Shown here in pieces: positions 54,901 through 64,000 of a DNA stretch of 64,000 nt. Each line of letters begins with the position of its first letter. Position 1 is the first letter of the stretch. The translations under genes and the position numbers were made by a program. The notes beneath the pieces were generated by a model that was not told where the DNA came from, did no database searches, and saw only the letters and a program-made list of their open reading frames with translations. Source of the stretch: Pinus tabuliformis (Eukaryota > Streptophyta > Pinopsida > Pinales > Pinaceae); assembly GCA_031772625.1 (NCBI GenBank), contig CM062810.1, positions 871,305,650 through 871,369,649 of the forward strand. The letters are read 5' to 3'.

Positions 54901-55339
54901 GAATCTGATAAAGATTCCCTCACTGTTGATAGACAACTTAATCAGATAGAAAAGTTTGTGCCTCAAGAGTTTTATGATGAATCTGATAAGATACTTCCAC
55001 ATCCTGAAGGGGGGATACCTATATTAGATCAGTCTGTGGATTTTCCTTCTCTCAATGATGACAATTCTCTTTTTGATGAGAAATTGGTTGATGCAAGTGT
55101 TTCTACAAACATGACAAGGATAAAAACGGCAACATAGTTGAAAGGGATAGAAGCAAGAACTGAGACAAATGAAGAAGATGAGAAACATCCTACACAACCT
55201 TTATGAAGATCATCTCGTATTCGAAAATTTTCGAAGAAATATGACGAGTTTAAAACTGGAAGTTCCTCGAGTAACTATTCTCATTGTGAATTTAACATTT
55301 CTCTGGATTGTGAACCTACATGTTTTGAAGAAGCTACTA

Positions 55340-56850
55340 GTTATGATTAGTGGAAAGATGAAATGCAAAAGGAATATGATGCTCTCATAAAAAATGGCAC
55401 ATGGAGGCTGGTGGATCCTCCTGTTGGTGTCCAACAAATTGGTTGCAAATGGATTTATAAAACTAAGTATAAAGCTGATGGTTCGCTAGACAAACATAAG
55501 GGAAGACTTGTAGTGAAGGGATATGCACAGAAAGAGGGTATTGACTATATAGAGACATTTGCTCCTACAGCTAAATGGGGCACTATTAGATCTTTTTTTG
55601 CTATTGCAACTCAAAAAGAATGAAAAATTCATCATATGGATGTCAAAACTGCCTTTTTAAATGGAGATTTGAAAGAAGATGTTTACATGATTCAGCCAGA
55701 AGGTTTTTCCGTTAAAGGGAAAGAACAAAAGGTTTGAAAACTAATGAAGTCTTTGTATGGCTTGAAACAAGTGCCACGAGCATGGTATGAGAAACTAACT
55801 GAACATCTTCTAAAGTTAAATTATAAACATTTTGACCTAGATGATGCAACTCTTTTCGTTAAGAAAGTTGGAAGATCAGTTGTATATCTAGTTGTATACG
55901 TTGATGATTGATGATCACAAGAAAAAATGATGAATATATATCATCTATTAAGAAGGAATTGAAAAAGGTTTTTGATATGACAGATTTAGGTTTACATCAT
56001 TATTATCTTGGAATTGAAGTTGATCAAAAACCACAACGTATTTTCATCTCTCAGAAGAAGTATGTTGGTAAGTTATTGAATAGATATAATATGATGGATT
56101 GTAATCCTGTTGCTACACCAATGGAGCAGAATTTGAAACTTACTTCCGAAGAAGGAAATCATTTGAAGATCCAACAAAGTATAGGAAACTCTTGTTGGAA
56201 GTTTGATTTACTTATCTACTACTCGTCGTGATATAACATTTGTTGTAGGAATACTTTCCAGATTTATGCATCATCCTTTTGAGGGGCATTGGGTAGAAGC
56301 AAAAAGAGTACTGAAATATTTAAATGGAACACAAACTTACAACATCAAATATACCAAAGTTTTAGACTCCCATCTTGCTGGTTATTCAGATTCTGATTTT
56401 GATGGAGATAAAGAGAATGGAGTCTCTACTTCTGGCTATTTGATGAATCTTGGATCAACAGCCATCAGTTGGAGATCACACAAGCAATCTGTTCCTACTG
56501 ATTCTACCACTGAAGCTGAATATGTTGCAATAGCTCAAGCCATAAAGGAAATTATTTGGCTTTGGAAAATACTTGAAGATTTGCAGGAGAAACAAAAAGC
56601 TTCAACTCATTTATTTGTTGTCAACTCTTCTGCAATTCAATTGGCCAAGAATACAAAGTTCCATGATCAAACCAAACATATCAACACCAAGTATCATTTG
56701 ATTCAACATCATGTAGAGGCCAAAACAATTCATCTGACACATTGTCCAACATTAGAACAAATTGCAAATATCTTTACTAAATCATTAGGACGTGAAAAGT
56801 TTGAAAAATTTAGATCTTTAATTGCTATGTCAGATGTCCCTTCAGATTAA
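55340..56850 (+). pseudogene. Element H RT and RNase H
   Basis: RT: 'MQKEYDALIKNGTWRLVDPP', 'QIGCKWIYKTKYKADGSLDK', 'GRLVVKGYAQKEGIDYIETF', then TGA for Trp at about 55621, '[20 protein letters not shown]' and '[19 protein letters not shown]'. The catalytic box 'LVVYVDD' is followed at once by a one-base deletion (55909) that shifts the frame. RNase H is open for 215 codons (56203-56850): 'GYSDSDFDGDKENGVSTSGY', '[20 protein letters not shown]' and 'LEQIANIFTKSLGREKFEKF', with all acidic residues in place. Confidence 0.88.
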
Positions 56851-56859
56851 GGGGGGAAA

Positions 56860-57044
56860 TGTTGTAATCCTTCAGGATTTTTGTATAGTTAGAGATTTAT
56901 TTTAGGGATTTAGTTGTAAATTAGTTATTTCTAGTTATAACTATTTTCAGTTATTGTTTTCAAGTATAAATGTAACCTTCATTGAATGAATTAAGATATA
57001 GATCACAACATTTGAATCAATGGAATTTTCTAGACTTCTTATTA
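56860..57044 (+). repeat. 3' LTR of element H
   Basis: 185 bp starting TGTTGTAATCC after the PPT 'aaggggggaaa' and ending directly before GGCAC. Its last bases are TTA rather than CA. Confidence 0.8.
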
Positions 57045-57380
57045 GGCACCATGGTTTTGTAGACCCTTTAATATTATTGAGAGGATTGGGCCAATAACCA
57101 ATCAACTTGCACTACCCCCAAAAGTAAAATTCCATGATATTTTCCATATGTCATTGTGTAATAAATATGTTAATCATGTGATTGATTGGTTTGTATTGTA
57201 GGTGGAACCAGGTGGAGAATTACAGCTAAAGCCTTAGTGTATATTGCATAAAAAGGTTCTCATGCTCCAAAAATGAGCCATCGAGTAGGTTAAGGTGCAA
57301 TGAAAGCACTTTGGACCTAATGAAGCTACATGGGAGATGGTGGACCAGTTGTGGGCTATGTATCCTTCCTTGTTTTTTGG
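57045..57380 (+). pseudogene. Element E integrase C-terminal domain
   Basis: After element H, E continues with the chromovirus-like integrase tail: 'NIIERIGPITNQLALPPKVK', 'FHDIFHMSLCNKYVNHVIDW' and 'LQVEPGGELQLKP'. It finishes with 'HFGPNEATWEMVDQLWAMYP' and 'SLFFG' before a stop at 57380. The last part resembles a chromodomain-like tail (V-x-W-x-x-x...A-T-W-E). Frame is recovered across the insertion once one GGCAC copy is removed, with further frameshifts. Confidence 0.8.
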
Positions 57381-57670
57381 TTGAGGCAAAGCAGTTTTGG
57401 TGATGTTGTTATATGTACATATGTATATGGATGTAAATACCTCCATGAGCTATGTTATAAATCTCCAATAAGAGGTATGGGTGTCATGTCATTATGATGT
57501 TATGTTTGTTATGTTTTCACATTGGTTTGCTTCTTAGCAAGTTGATCATTGTAAATACTCCATCGGGATAAGTTAAAAAGCTCCATCAACAATATATTTT
57601 TCTTACAGTAAGGTTGTGGTTATAGGTGTTGTTGAACATGAAGGACAGTGTTGCCCAAGGGGGAGGGTTC
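57381..57670 (+). other. Element E 3' untranslated region
   Basis: Non-coding; ends in the polypurine tract 'aagggggaggg' at about 57657-57667, just before the 3' LTR. Confidence 0.65.
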
Positions 57671-58212
57671 TATAATAGCCTAGTGAAATTTCCATGTAAT
57701 AAAAATTAATAAAGGAAAAATAATAACCACAGTTGATGGGACACTTATTCCAAGCTGAATGTTCGACAAGACATCATAGTGTGGGTGTTCATTTGGTTAT
57801 TAATGTCTAAGAAATTGGGAAAGGAAATGGCTAAGGCTTTGGAAAGGTAAAATGGAATTTTTAACACATATATTTATGAAAATAATGGAAATTAGGAGAA
57901 AAGGGAGGTGAAAGGTCACAAGTTGCATGTGAGGAGGAAAATGAAGAAAAATAATGGAAAATGAAGAAAATAGAGGCCTCATTCATAAAAGGATTCTGAG
58001 GATAAGTTGGTAACCTTTTGTCAGTTTAGTGTTGGAGCTCTCTCATCATTATCTCTCTCTCATACTCTTGGATACTTAGATTTTTCTTGGTGCACTATTG
58101 GAGGATGTAGCATACTTGGTTTTTGGAGCAAGAAGGCAAACGAAGAGCAAGAAAGCACAAGAGGACATCGGGATCAACAACTATGATGTACTTTTCTTGC
58201 AGGTATTGTGTC
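57671..58212 (+). repeat. Element E 3' LTR, first part
   Basis: Matches 37415-37950 with moderate divergence. It starts TATAATAGCC (TG changed to TA) and is broken at 58213 by the first LTR of the G array. Confidence 0.85.
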
Positions 58213-58815
58213 TGATTTAGGTGGATGTCGGTGGCCACCTGCTTATCCCACTTGGACACCCACAACTGTCATTTTCAGTTTGCACAGTTTACTATTTTTA
58301 GTAGTTTTTTGGGTCCTGAACTTCGGGAGCTATTTTAAGGCCCTAAACGATGTTTTTTGGAAACACTAGAAGTAACATAAGTCCATGGACCAATGTTTCA
58401 CATCCCAAAGTTGTAGTCCTTGGATAGAGCTTTCTTGCAAGGTATTGTGCGTGTCAAATGGAGATCGTATGCAAAAGTTATGACCCCAAGAATTTGATGT
58501 ACCAATTTACCCAAAACGGGGCCCATAATTTGGCGCTTCATCTCCTAGGGTTAGTTTTTTGGATGTTTAGCATTTTCCATTGTTTCTCAAAAATAAATAT
58601 TCCTTCGAGCCTCATTGTAACATAGTTCAGAGGCATGTAGCCACCACATATCTTCTCAGAGGTAAGCTACCATCATGCTGGCTTATTTATTTCCATTTTT
58701 GTTTGTAAGAATATTTCAATATTTTACGTTAATGAAATGAAGTATTATTTATGTTGCATCTTTGTATTTATGGTTATTTCTGTAATTCATTGTGTTACTT
58801 TTTAAATCTGAATTA
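58213..58815 (+). repeat. G array LTR 1
   Basis: 603 bp, TGATTTAGGTGG...AATTA, followed by the PBS 'tggtatcaaagca' at 58817. Clearly related to element B's LTR ('gtagccaccaca', 'atgaaatgaag'). Confidence 0.9.
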
Positions 58816-58946
58816 GTGGTATCAAAGCAATCTTCTCTTTCTCTTTTTTTCTTTGCAAGCCCCCAACGAAGTCGGGATATAAGGAGTCAAGGCTTGAACT
58901 GGTCGAAACTTTGCAAGACCAGCCTCACAAATCCCAACGGCCTCCC

Positions 58947-60470
58947 ATGGCGGATGAAAAGAAAGACAAGGGGATAGGAGATCCTATCAAAATCTTGCTC
59001 GAAGAAGCCCTCAAGTGACAAAGGAACATGATGAAGGAAAAATTTGCCCAGATCCTTCAGCAGCTACCCACGGGTGATGCATCTACTTCCAACAACTACG
59101 CTGGAAATTCCGCACACTTTAAGGTACAAGTTAACTTTGAAATCCCCATATTCGAGGGTCAGATAGAGGCAGATGTTGTAGATAAATGGTTAAATCTGCT
59201 AGATGGTTATTTTTATGTTCATGTTTTTTCCAGTAGGGAAAACATCACTTTTGCACTTCTCAAAGCAGCCCGCCACGTCAAGGACTAGTGGGAAACCTAC
59301 TGCGAGTAGAAGGATGAAAGTACAGGCTCACTATTTTTAGCCGCAACCACTTGGAATTCATTTGGGGATGCCATCAAGGAGTAGTACTACCTTGTCAAGA
59401 GCTATGAGGACAAATACATAAAGTGGACCATGCTATAGCAGGGAAGGGATCAAGATGTGCCGAAGTTCACAAATATTTTTCATACCCTTTGCGTAAAGTT
59501 GGGTATCAAGGATTCTGAGTTGCATTTGGTACTCAAATACCGCAGCTGCCTACACAGGTACATCCAAGACAAGATGGATTTCCTGAACATCTCCTCGTTT
59601 TGCATGATATACTGATACGCTATCAAGATTGAGTAGAAGTTTAAACAAAAGAAGCAAGACTTTGGATCTGCGAATTCGAAGGATAAAGGAAAAATCCAAG
59701 GCAGCGTGAGCCAAGATAACCCGTCGAAGCCACAAGAAAAGAAGAACACCACGAAGTCAAAGAAGGACACAATAAAGTGGTGTGAGTTCCATAAGAGCCC
59801 CACTCATAACACAAGTGAGTGTCGGGCCAAGCAGTTATTGGTGGTTGAGTTGAAGGCTTTAGAATTATATGCATGATCCGACCCTTAGTCAAAAATTGAT
59901 AAGGGGAATGAAAAAGGGAATAAAATCATTGATGCGGAGCCCAATGCCACTATTTCCACCACCAAGGTCTAGAAGAATGAGCTCGAAGACCTAGAGGAGG
60001 TAGAGCATCTTTTCCACTCACAATTGTGGGTGAAGGGTTCGCCGCTGCAATTCATTGTTGACAGTGGCAGCCAAAAAAGCCTCATTTCACCAGAGGTCGT
60101 GAAGCATCCGAACCTACCGACTACACCACATTTGCAACTATACTGTATCTAGTGGCTTCACAAAGGATGAGATCTCTAAGTCTGCCAGCAGTGTTGCCTT
60201 CCCTACAACATCAAGCCCTTCAGAGATGAGGTATTGTGTGATGTTGCAGCTCTTCATGTTTGCGATGTATTATTAGGCCAACCATACTTGTGGAAGCGAC
60301 ATGTTGTGTATGAGTCAAGGCCTCATGCTATTATTATTTATTTGGGTAATTCATTATACAGGATATCGGAGGTAGCCCCACCTACCGACACTTCTTTGAT
60401 CTCTACTAAGAAAGGTAGTGAGATCATCTCCCAGACTAGGAAATTTATTTTTTGTCTCGTTCGCCATTAA
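58947..60470 (+). pseudogene. G array copy 1: gag and protease
   Basis: ATG at 58947 (MADEKKDKGIGDP). The capsid-like part includes 'VQVNFEIPIFEGQIEADVVD', 'KWLNLLDGYFYVHVF' and 'QGRDQDVPKFTNIFHTL'; the knuckle is 'WCEFHKSPTHNTSEC' (about 59779-59823). Protease: 'SPLQFIVDSGSQKSLISPEV' with D-S-G intact, and 'VCDVLLGQPYLWKRHVVYES' (60250-60315). Stops in gag are mostly TAG at Gln or Trp positions (e.g. 'KD*WETYCE*KDES'). Confidence 0.87.
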
Positions 60471-60960
60471 AGTAATGGGAAGATCATAGCCACATCCATG
60501 GCCCCTGGGAAGGGTTCCTCCACACAACAGAAACAGGTGGTTACGGTCATGCAAGAAGACAGGGACATCTTCTCCTCACCCATAGGGTTACCATTGCACT
60601 TTCAGGTCAAGCATTCGTCTGATTTGACTTCAGGAGCACCTCTACCCATTGGGTTGATTTATCACCACTCCAATTTGCAAAATGACAAGTACAAGCAATG
60701 ACATGATCAACATCAGGCACCACACAAGTTTCAAGTGGGTGACAAAGTCTGGTTGAATCTATGGAAAGAACGCCTTACAAGAGCCCATAAGAACCTCAGA
60801 CCACTCTGATATGGTCCTTACACCATTCCCAAGGTTGTGGGAAGTAATGCTTTGGAGCACAACATTCCCCCATTCCTTTTCTTGCACTGAGTGTTCAATG
60901 TGGACCACCCTTAGCCATGCTTCCCACCATTACTGAACACAACAGAGGTTGCAGAGTAGC
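60470..60960 (+). pseudogene. G array copy 1: RT start fused to integrase C-terminus
   Basis: 'VMQEDRDIFSSPIGLPLHFQ' and 'VKHSSDLTSGAPLP' are the start of gypsy RT. Within about 10 codons the frame reads 'YHHSNLQNDKYKQ*HDQHQA' and 'PHKFQVGDKVWLNLWKERLT', which is the integrase tail. In element B these two points are more than 2 kb apart. The tail continues 'YGPYTIPKVVGSNALEHNIP' and 'FNVDHP*PCFPPLL'. Confidence 0.85.
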
Positions 60961-61046
60961 TCACCAAGGACCAAGTTCAATAGAAGTTACCTCATCTCAT
61001 GAACGAACTCAATGCAATGGGGACCATTGCTTCCTGGGGGGGGGAA

Positions 61047-61666
61047 TGATCTAGGTGGATGTTGGTGGCCACCTACCTATCCCACTTAGACCTCCACAAC
61101 TGTCTCTTTCAGTCTTTTAGTTTCCTTAATTGTAGCACAATTTACTATTTCTAGTAGTTTTTCGGGTCCTGAACTTATAGAGCTGTTTTGAGGCTCTAAT
61201 CGACGTTTTTTGAGAAAACTGGGAGAAACATGATTCCATAGATCGATGTTTCTCATCACAAAGTTGTATTCCTTGGATAGATCTTTCGAATGTGGTATTG
61301 TGCCCATCAAACAGAGATCGTGCCAAAGTTATGACCCCGGGAAGTTGATGTACCAATTTACCCAAAATTGGGCACATAGTTTGGCGCTTCATCTCCTAGG
61401 GTTAGTTTTGTGGATGTTTAGGGTTTTCCATTGCTTCTAAACAACAAATAGGCCTTCTAGCCTCATTGTAACAAAATTTAGAGGCATGTAGCCACCACAT
61501 CTCTTCTCAGAGATAAGCTACCATCGCCCTAGCTAGTTTTCTTCCATTTCCGTTTGTAAGCATATTCCAATATATTACATTAATGAGATGAAGTATTATT
61601 TCTATTACATCTCTATTTTTATGGTTATTTTTGTAATCTGTTGCACTCCTGTTTAAATCTGGATTA
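61047..61666 (+). repeat. G array LTR 2 (shared, central)
   Basis: 620 bp, TGATCTAGG...GGATTA, after the PPT 'cctgggggggggaa'. It acts as 3' LTR of copy 1 and 5' LTR of copy 2. It is followed by a decayed PBS 'taatatcaaagcg'. Confidence 0.9.
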
Positions 61667-61797
61667 GTAATATCAAAGCGATCTGTTCTTTTTCTCTTTT
61701 TCTTTGCATGTCCCCAATGAGGTCGGGATATAAGGAGTTAGGGATTGAACTGGTCAAACCTTTGCAAGACCAACCTCGCAAATCCTGACATCCTCTC

Positions 61798-63370
61798 ATG
61801 GAGGATGAAATGAAAGACAAGGGGGCAGGAGATCCTATCAAAATCTTGGTCAAAGAAGCCCTTGAGCAAGGAAGGAATGTGATGATGGAAAACTTTGCCC
61901 AGATCCTTTAGCGGCTACCTAGAGGGGATGCATCTGCATCCAAGAGCTACGTTGGAAATGCCACACCCTTTAAGGTACAAGTTAACTTTGAGATCCCCAT
62001 ATTCGAGGGTCAGATAGACACATATGTCGTAGATAAATGGTTAAATCTGCTAAATGGTTATTTTTCTGTTCATGATTTTTTGAGCCGGATCACTTTTGCA
62101 CTTCTCAAAGCAGCCCCCCATGTCAAAGACTAGTGGGAAACCTACTATGAGTAGAATGATGAAAGTACGGGCTTAGTATTTTTAGCTGCGCCCACTTGGA
62201 ATTCATTCCAAGATGCCATCAAGGATTAGCACTACCCTGTCAGGAGCTATGAGGACAAATACATGAAGTGGACCACGATGCGGTAGGGAAGGGACCAAGA
62301 TGTGCCAGAGCTCACAAATATTTTTCATAGCCTTCGCGCAAAGTTGGGTATCAAGGATTCTGAGCTGCATTTGATACTCAAATACCCCAATTGCCTACAC
62401 AGGTACATCCAGAATGAGATGGAGTTCCTTAACATCTCCTCACTCGGTGTGGCATGTTGATATGCTGTCAAGATCAAGCAAAAGTTTAAACAAAATAAGC
62501 GAGACTTTGGATCTGCAAATCTGAAGAACAGAGGACAAAGCTAAGGCAAGGTGACCCAAGACAACCCGTTGAAGCCACAAGAAAAGAACAACACCATGAA
62601 GTCAAAGAAGGACACAGGAAAGTGGTGTGAGTTCCATAAGAGCCCCACTCATAACACAAGTGAGTGTCAGACCAAGCAATCGTTGGTGGATGAGTTGAAG
62701 GCTTTAGAATCAGATGCATGTTCTAAGCCTGAGTCAGAAACTGACAAGGGAAACGAAAAAGGGAAGAAAATCATTGATGTAGATCCTGGTGCCACTGTTG
62801 CCATTGCCATCATCCAGAAGAATCATCCCGAAGATCTAGAGGACGGGGAGCGTATTTTCAACCCATAAATGTGGGTGAAGGGTTCGCCGCTGTAATTCAT
62901 TGTCAACAGTGGCAGCCAAAAGAACCTCATTTCTGCAAAGGTTGTGAAGCAACTGAGCCTAAAAAATACACCACACCTGAAACCATACAATATTGGGTGG
63001 CTTCACGAAGAACAAGATCTCCAAGTCCACTAGCAAAGTCGTCTTTCCTACAACATCAATCCCTTCACAGATGAGGTATTATGTGATGTTGCACCTCTTG
63101 ATGTTTGTGATGTATTATTAGGCCAACCATATTTGTGGAAGTGACATCCTGTGTATGAGTCAAGGCCTCGTGATGTTATTTTTTCTTTAGGTAATTCATT
63201 ACACAAGATACCAGAGGTATCCCCACCTACCGCCACTTCTTTGATCTCTCCTAAGAAAGGCAGTAAGATCATATCCTAGACTAGCAAATTTATTTTCTAT
63301 TTGGTTCACCCTCAAAGTAAGGGGAATATCATAGCCACATCCATGGCCCCTAGGAACGGTTCCTCCACAT
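61798..63370 (+). pseudogene. G array copy 2: gag and protease
   Basis: ATG 61798 (MEDEMKDKGAGDP), then the same gag as copy 1 ('VQVNFEIPIFEGQID', 'KWLNLLNGYF') with its own set of stops. The knuckle 'WCEFHKSPTHNTSEC' lies at about 62626-62670 in a frame open for 105 codons (62551-62868). The protease loop reads 'FIVNSGSQKNLIS', with the catalytic Asp changed to Asn. Confidence 0.87.
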
Positions 63371-63800
63371 AGCAGCAGTAGGTGGACACGGTCATGAAAT
63401 AAGATAGGGACATCTTCTCCTCACCGACAGGGTTACGGTTGCACTGACAGGTCAAGCATTCGTCAGATCTGACTTTCGGAGCACCTCGACCCAATAGGCC
63501 AATCTATCACCACTCCATTCTAGAAAATGCCAAGTACAAGCAGCGACATGATCACCATTGAGTACCACACAAGTTTCAAGTGGGCAACAAAGTCTGGTTG
63601 CATATACAGAAAGAATGCCTTACAAGAGTGCATCAGAAGCTCAAACCACTTTGATATGGTCCTTACACCATTACCAAGGTTGTGGGAAACAATTCTTTAG
63701 AGCACATCATTCCCCCATTGCTTTGCTTGCACTGAGTGTTTAATCTAGACCACCCTGGGCCATGCTTCCCACCATTACTAGAAACAACAGAGGTTGCAGA
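63371..63800 (+). pseudogene. G array copy 2: RT start fused to integrase C-terminus
   Basis: Same junction as in copy 1: RT start up to 'GAPRPNRP', then 'YHHSILENAKYKQRHDHH' leading into 'HKFQVGNKVWLHIQKECLTR' and 'YGPYTITKVVGNNS'. The retained 'ENAKYKQ' helps place the breakpoint. Confidence 0.85.
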
Positions 63801-63893
63801 ATAGCTCACCAGGGACCAAGCTTAGCAGAAGTTTCCCCATCTCATGAAGGAACTCAATGCAATGGGGACCATTGCTTCCTAAGGGGGGAGGAA

Positions 63894-64000
63894 TGATCCA
63901 AGTGGATGTTGGTGGTCACCTACCTATCCCACTTGGACCCCCACAACTATCTCTTTCAGTTTTTCAGTTTCCTTAATTGTAACACAATTTACTATTTCGA
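63894..64000 (+). repeat. G array LTR 3 (cut by window edge)
   Basis: Starts TGATCCAAGTGGATGTTGG after the PPT 'aaggggggaggaa' and matches the first 107 bp of LTR 2. Confidence 0.9.

Larger units (their letters stand above)
52219..57044 (+). mobile_element. Element H: Ty1/copia retrotransposon with truncated 5' LTR, TSD GGCAC
   Basis: Exact GGCAC duplications flank it (52214-52218 and 57045-57049), and E's integrase frame resumes after it. The 3' LTR is 185 bp (56860-57044) but the 5' copy is only 91 bp (52219-52309), directly followed by a perfect PBS at 52310. The plus-strand order gag, protease, integrase, RT, RNase H identifies copia. About a dozen stops and several frameshifts inactivate it. 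The shared 90 bp of the LTRs differ at roughly 11 sites. Confidence 0.9.
37415..64000 (+). mobile_element. Element E: old Ty3/gypsy with three later insertions (F, H, G array)
   Basis: The 5' LTR runs 37415-38099 plus 45903-47261 (about 2.04 kb once F is removed), the PBS is at 47265, then gag, protease, RT, RNase H and integrase follow on the plus strand to about 57380, and a 3' LTR starts at 57671 after the PPT 'aagggggaggg'. The 3' LTR is interrupted at 58213 by the G array, which reaches the window edge, so E's end is not seen. Both LTR copies show 'aataaccac.gtt.atgggaca' and 'gtgtgggtgttcatttggtt'. Coding parts are full of stops and the RT box is FIVD. Confidence 0.85.
58213..64000 (+). 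mobile_element. G array: tandem LTR-internal-LTR-internal-LTR of a deletion-derived gypsy element
   Basis: Three LTRs in the same orientation (58213-58815, 61047-61666 and 63894 to the window end) separate two internal regions of nearly equal length (about 2.23 kb each). Each internal region has gag, knuckle, protease and then a jump from the first residues of RT to the integrase C-terminus, so RT, RNase H and most of integrase are missing at the same point in both. The LTR, PBS and gag are related to element B. The outer right end is not in the window, so no target duplication can be tested. Confidence 0.9.

Noticed and set aside
1..64000. CRISPR arrays, bacterial operons, host protein-coding genes with introns
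   Set aside because: No regularly spaced identical repeats with unique spacers, no prokaryotic gene layout, and every recognisable coding piece belongs to a retroelement.

Overview
The window is nuclear plant DNA made almost entirely of transposable elements nested in one another. I found no host gene, rRNA, tRNA or CRISPR array. The density and decay of LTR retrotransposons, with many stops and frameshifts and one truncated junction, suggest a large, slowly purged seed-plant genome. A conifer or other gymnosperm is my guess, but the sequence does not prove it. The intact-looking open frame is the 522-codon gag-protease-like frame of element F.

Layout. (1) 1-7541: old antisense Ty1/copia element X, with a long foldback element (690-2058) inserted downstream of its pol and a perfect 152-bp tandem duplication in its 5' LTR. 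(2) About 7543-33545: an old plus-strand Ty3/gypsy host, G1. Its gag-pro-RT frame can be followed across six insertions: gypsy A (9342-16389, minus, TSD GACAT), gypsy B (16416-22244, plus, TSD ATAGA), a foldback element (about 23605-24362) that itself carries a tRNA-derived SINE (23697-23813), an unclassified 2.2-kb insert J (about 25064-27262), and copia C (28017-33315, minus, TSD ATGGA). G1 breaks off early in RT at about 33545. (3) 33546-37414: antisense gag and partial protease of gypsy D, cut at the same junction. (4) From 37415: plus-strand gypsy E. Its 5' LTR holds the young element F (38100-45902, minus, TSD ATTAT). Its integrase holds copia H (52219-57044, plus, TSD GGCAC). Its 3' LTR is interrupted at 58213 by G, a tandem LTR-internal-LTR-internal-LTR array of a deletion derivative related to B, which runs off the right edge.

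How the parts work together. Each autonomous family once encoded gag, protease, RT/RNase H and integrase. Every pol copy here is broken by stops, frameshifts or altered catalytic boxes. F and G look non-autonomous: F has LTRs, PBS, PPT, zinc knuckles and a protease-like domain but no visible RT or integrase, and G joins the start of RT directly to the integrase C-terminus. Such elements would need enzymes from relatives. By eye the LTR pairs differ by about 2% (F), 5% (C) and 10-12% (A, B, H), giving a rough age order.

Most notable: the array of small perfect inverted repeats in F on both sides of its single gene, the shared internal deletion and shared-LTR structure of G, and the finding that nearly all stop codons in C (and many elsewhere) are explained by C-to-T or G-to-A transitions in contexts methylated in silenced plant transposons. 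All divergence figures are eye counts, and domain calls come from motif recognition without database search.
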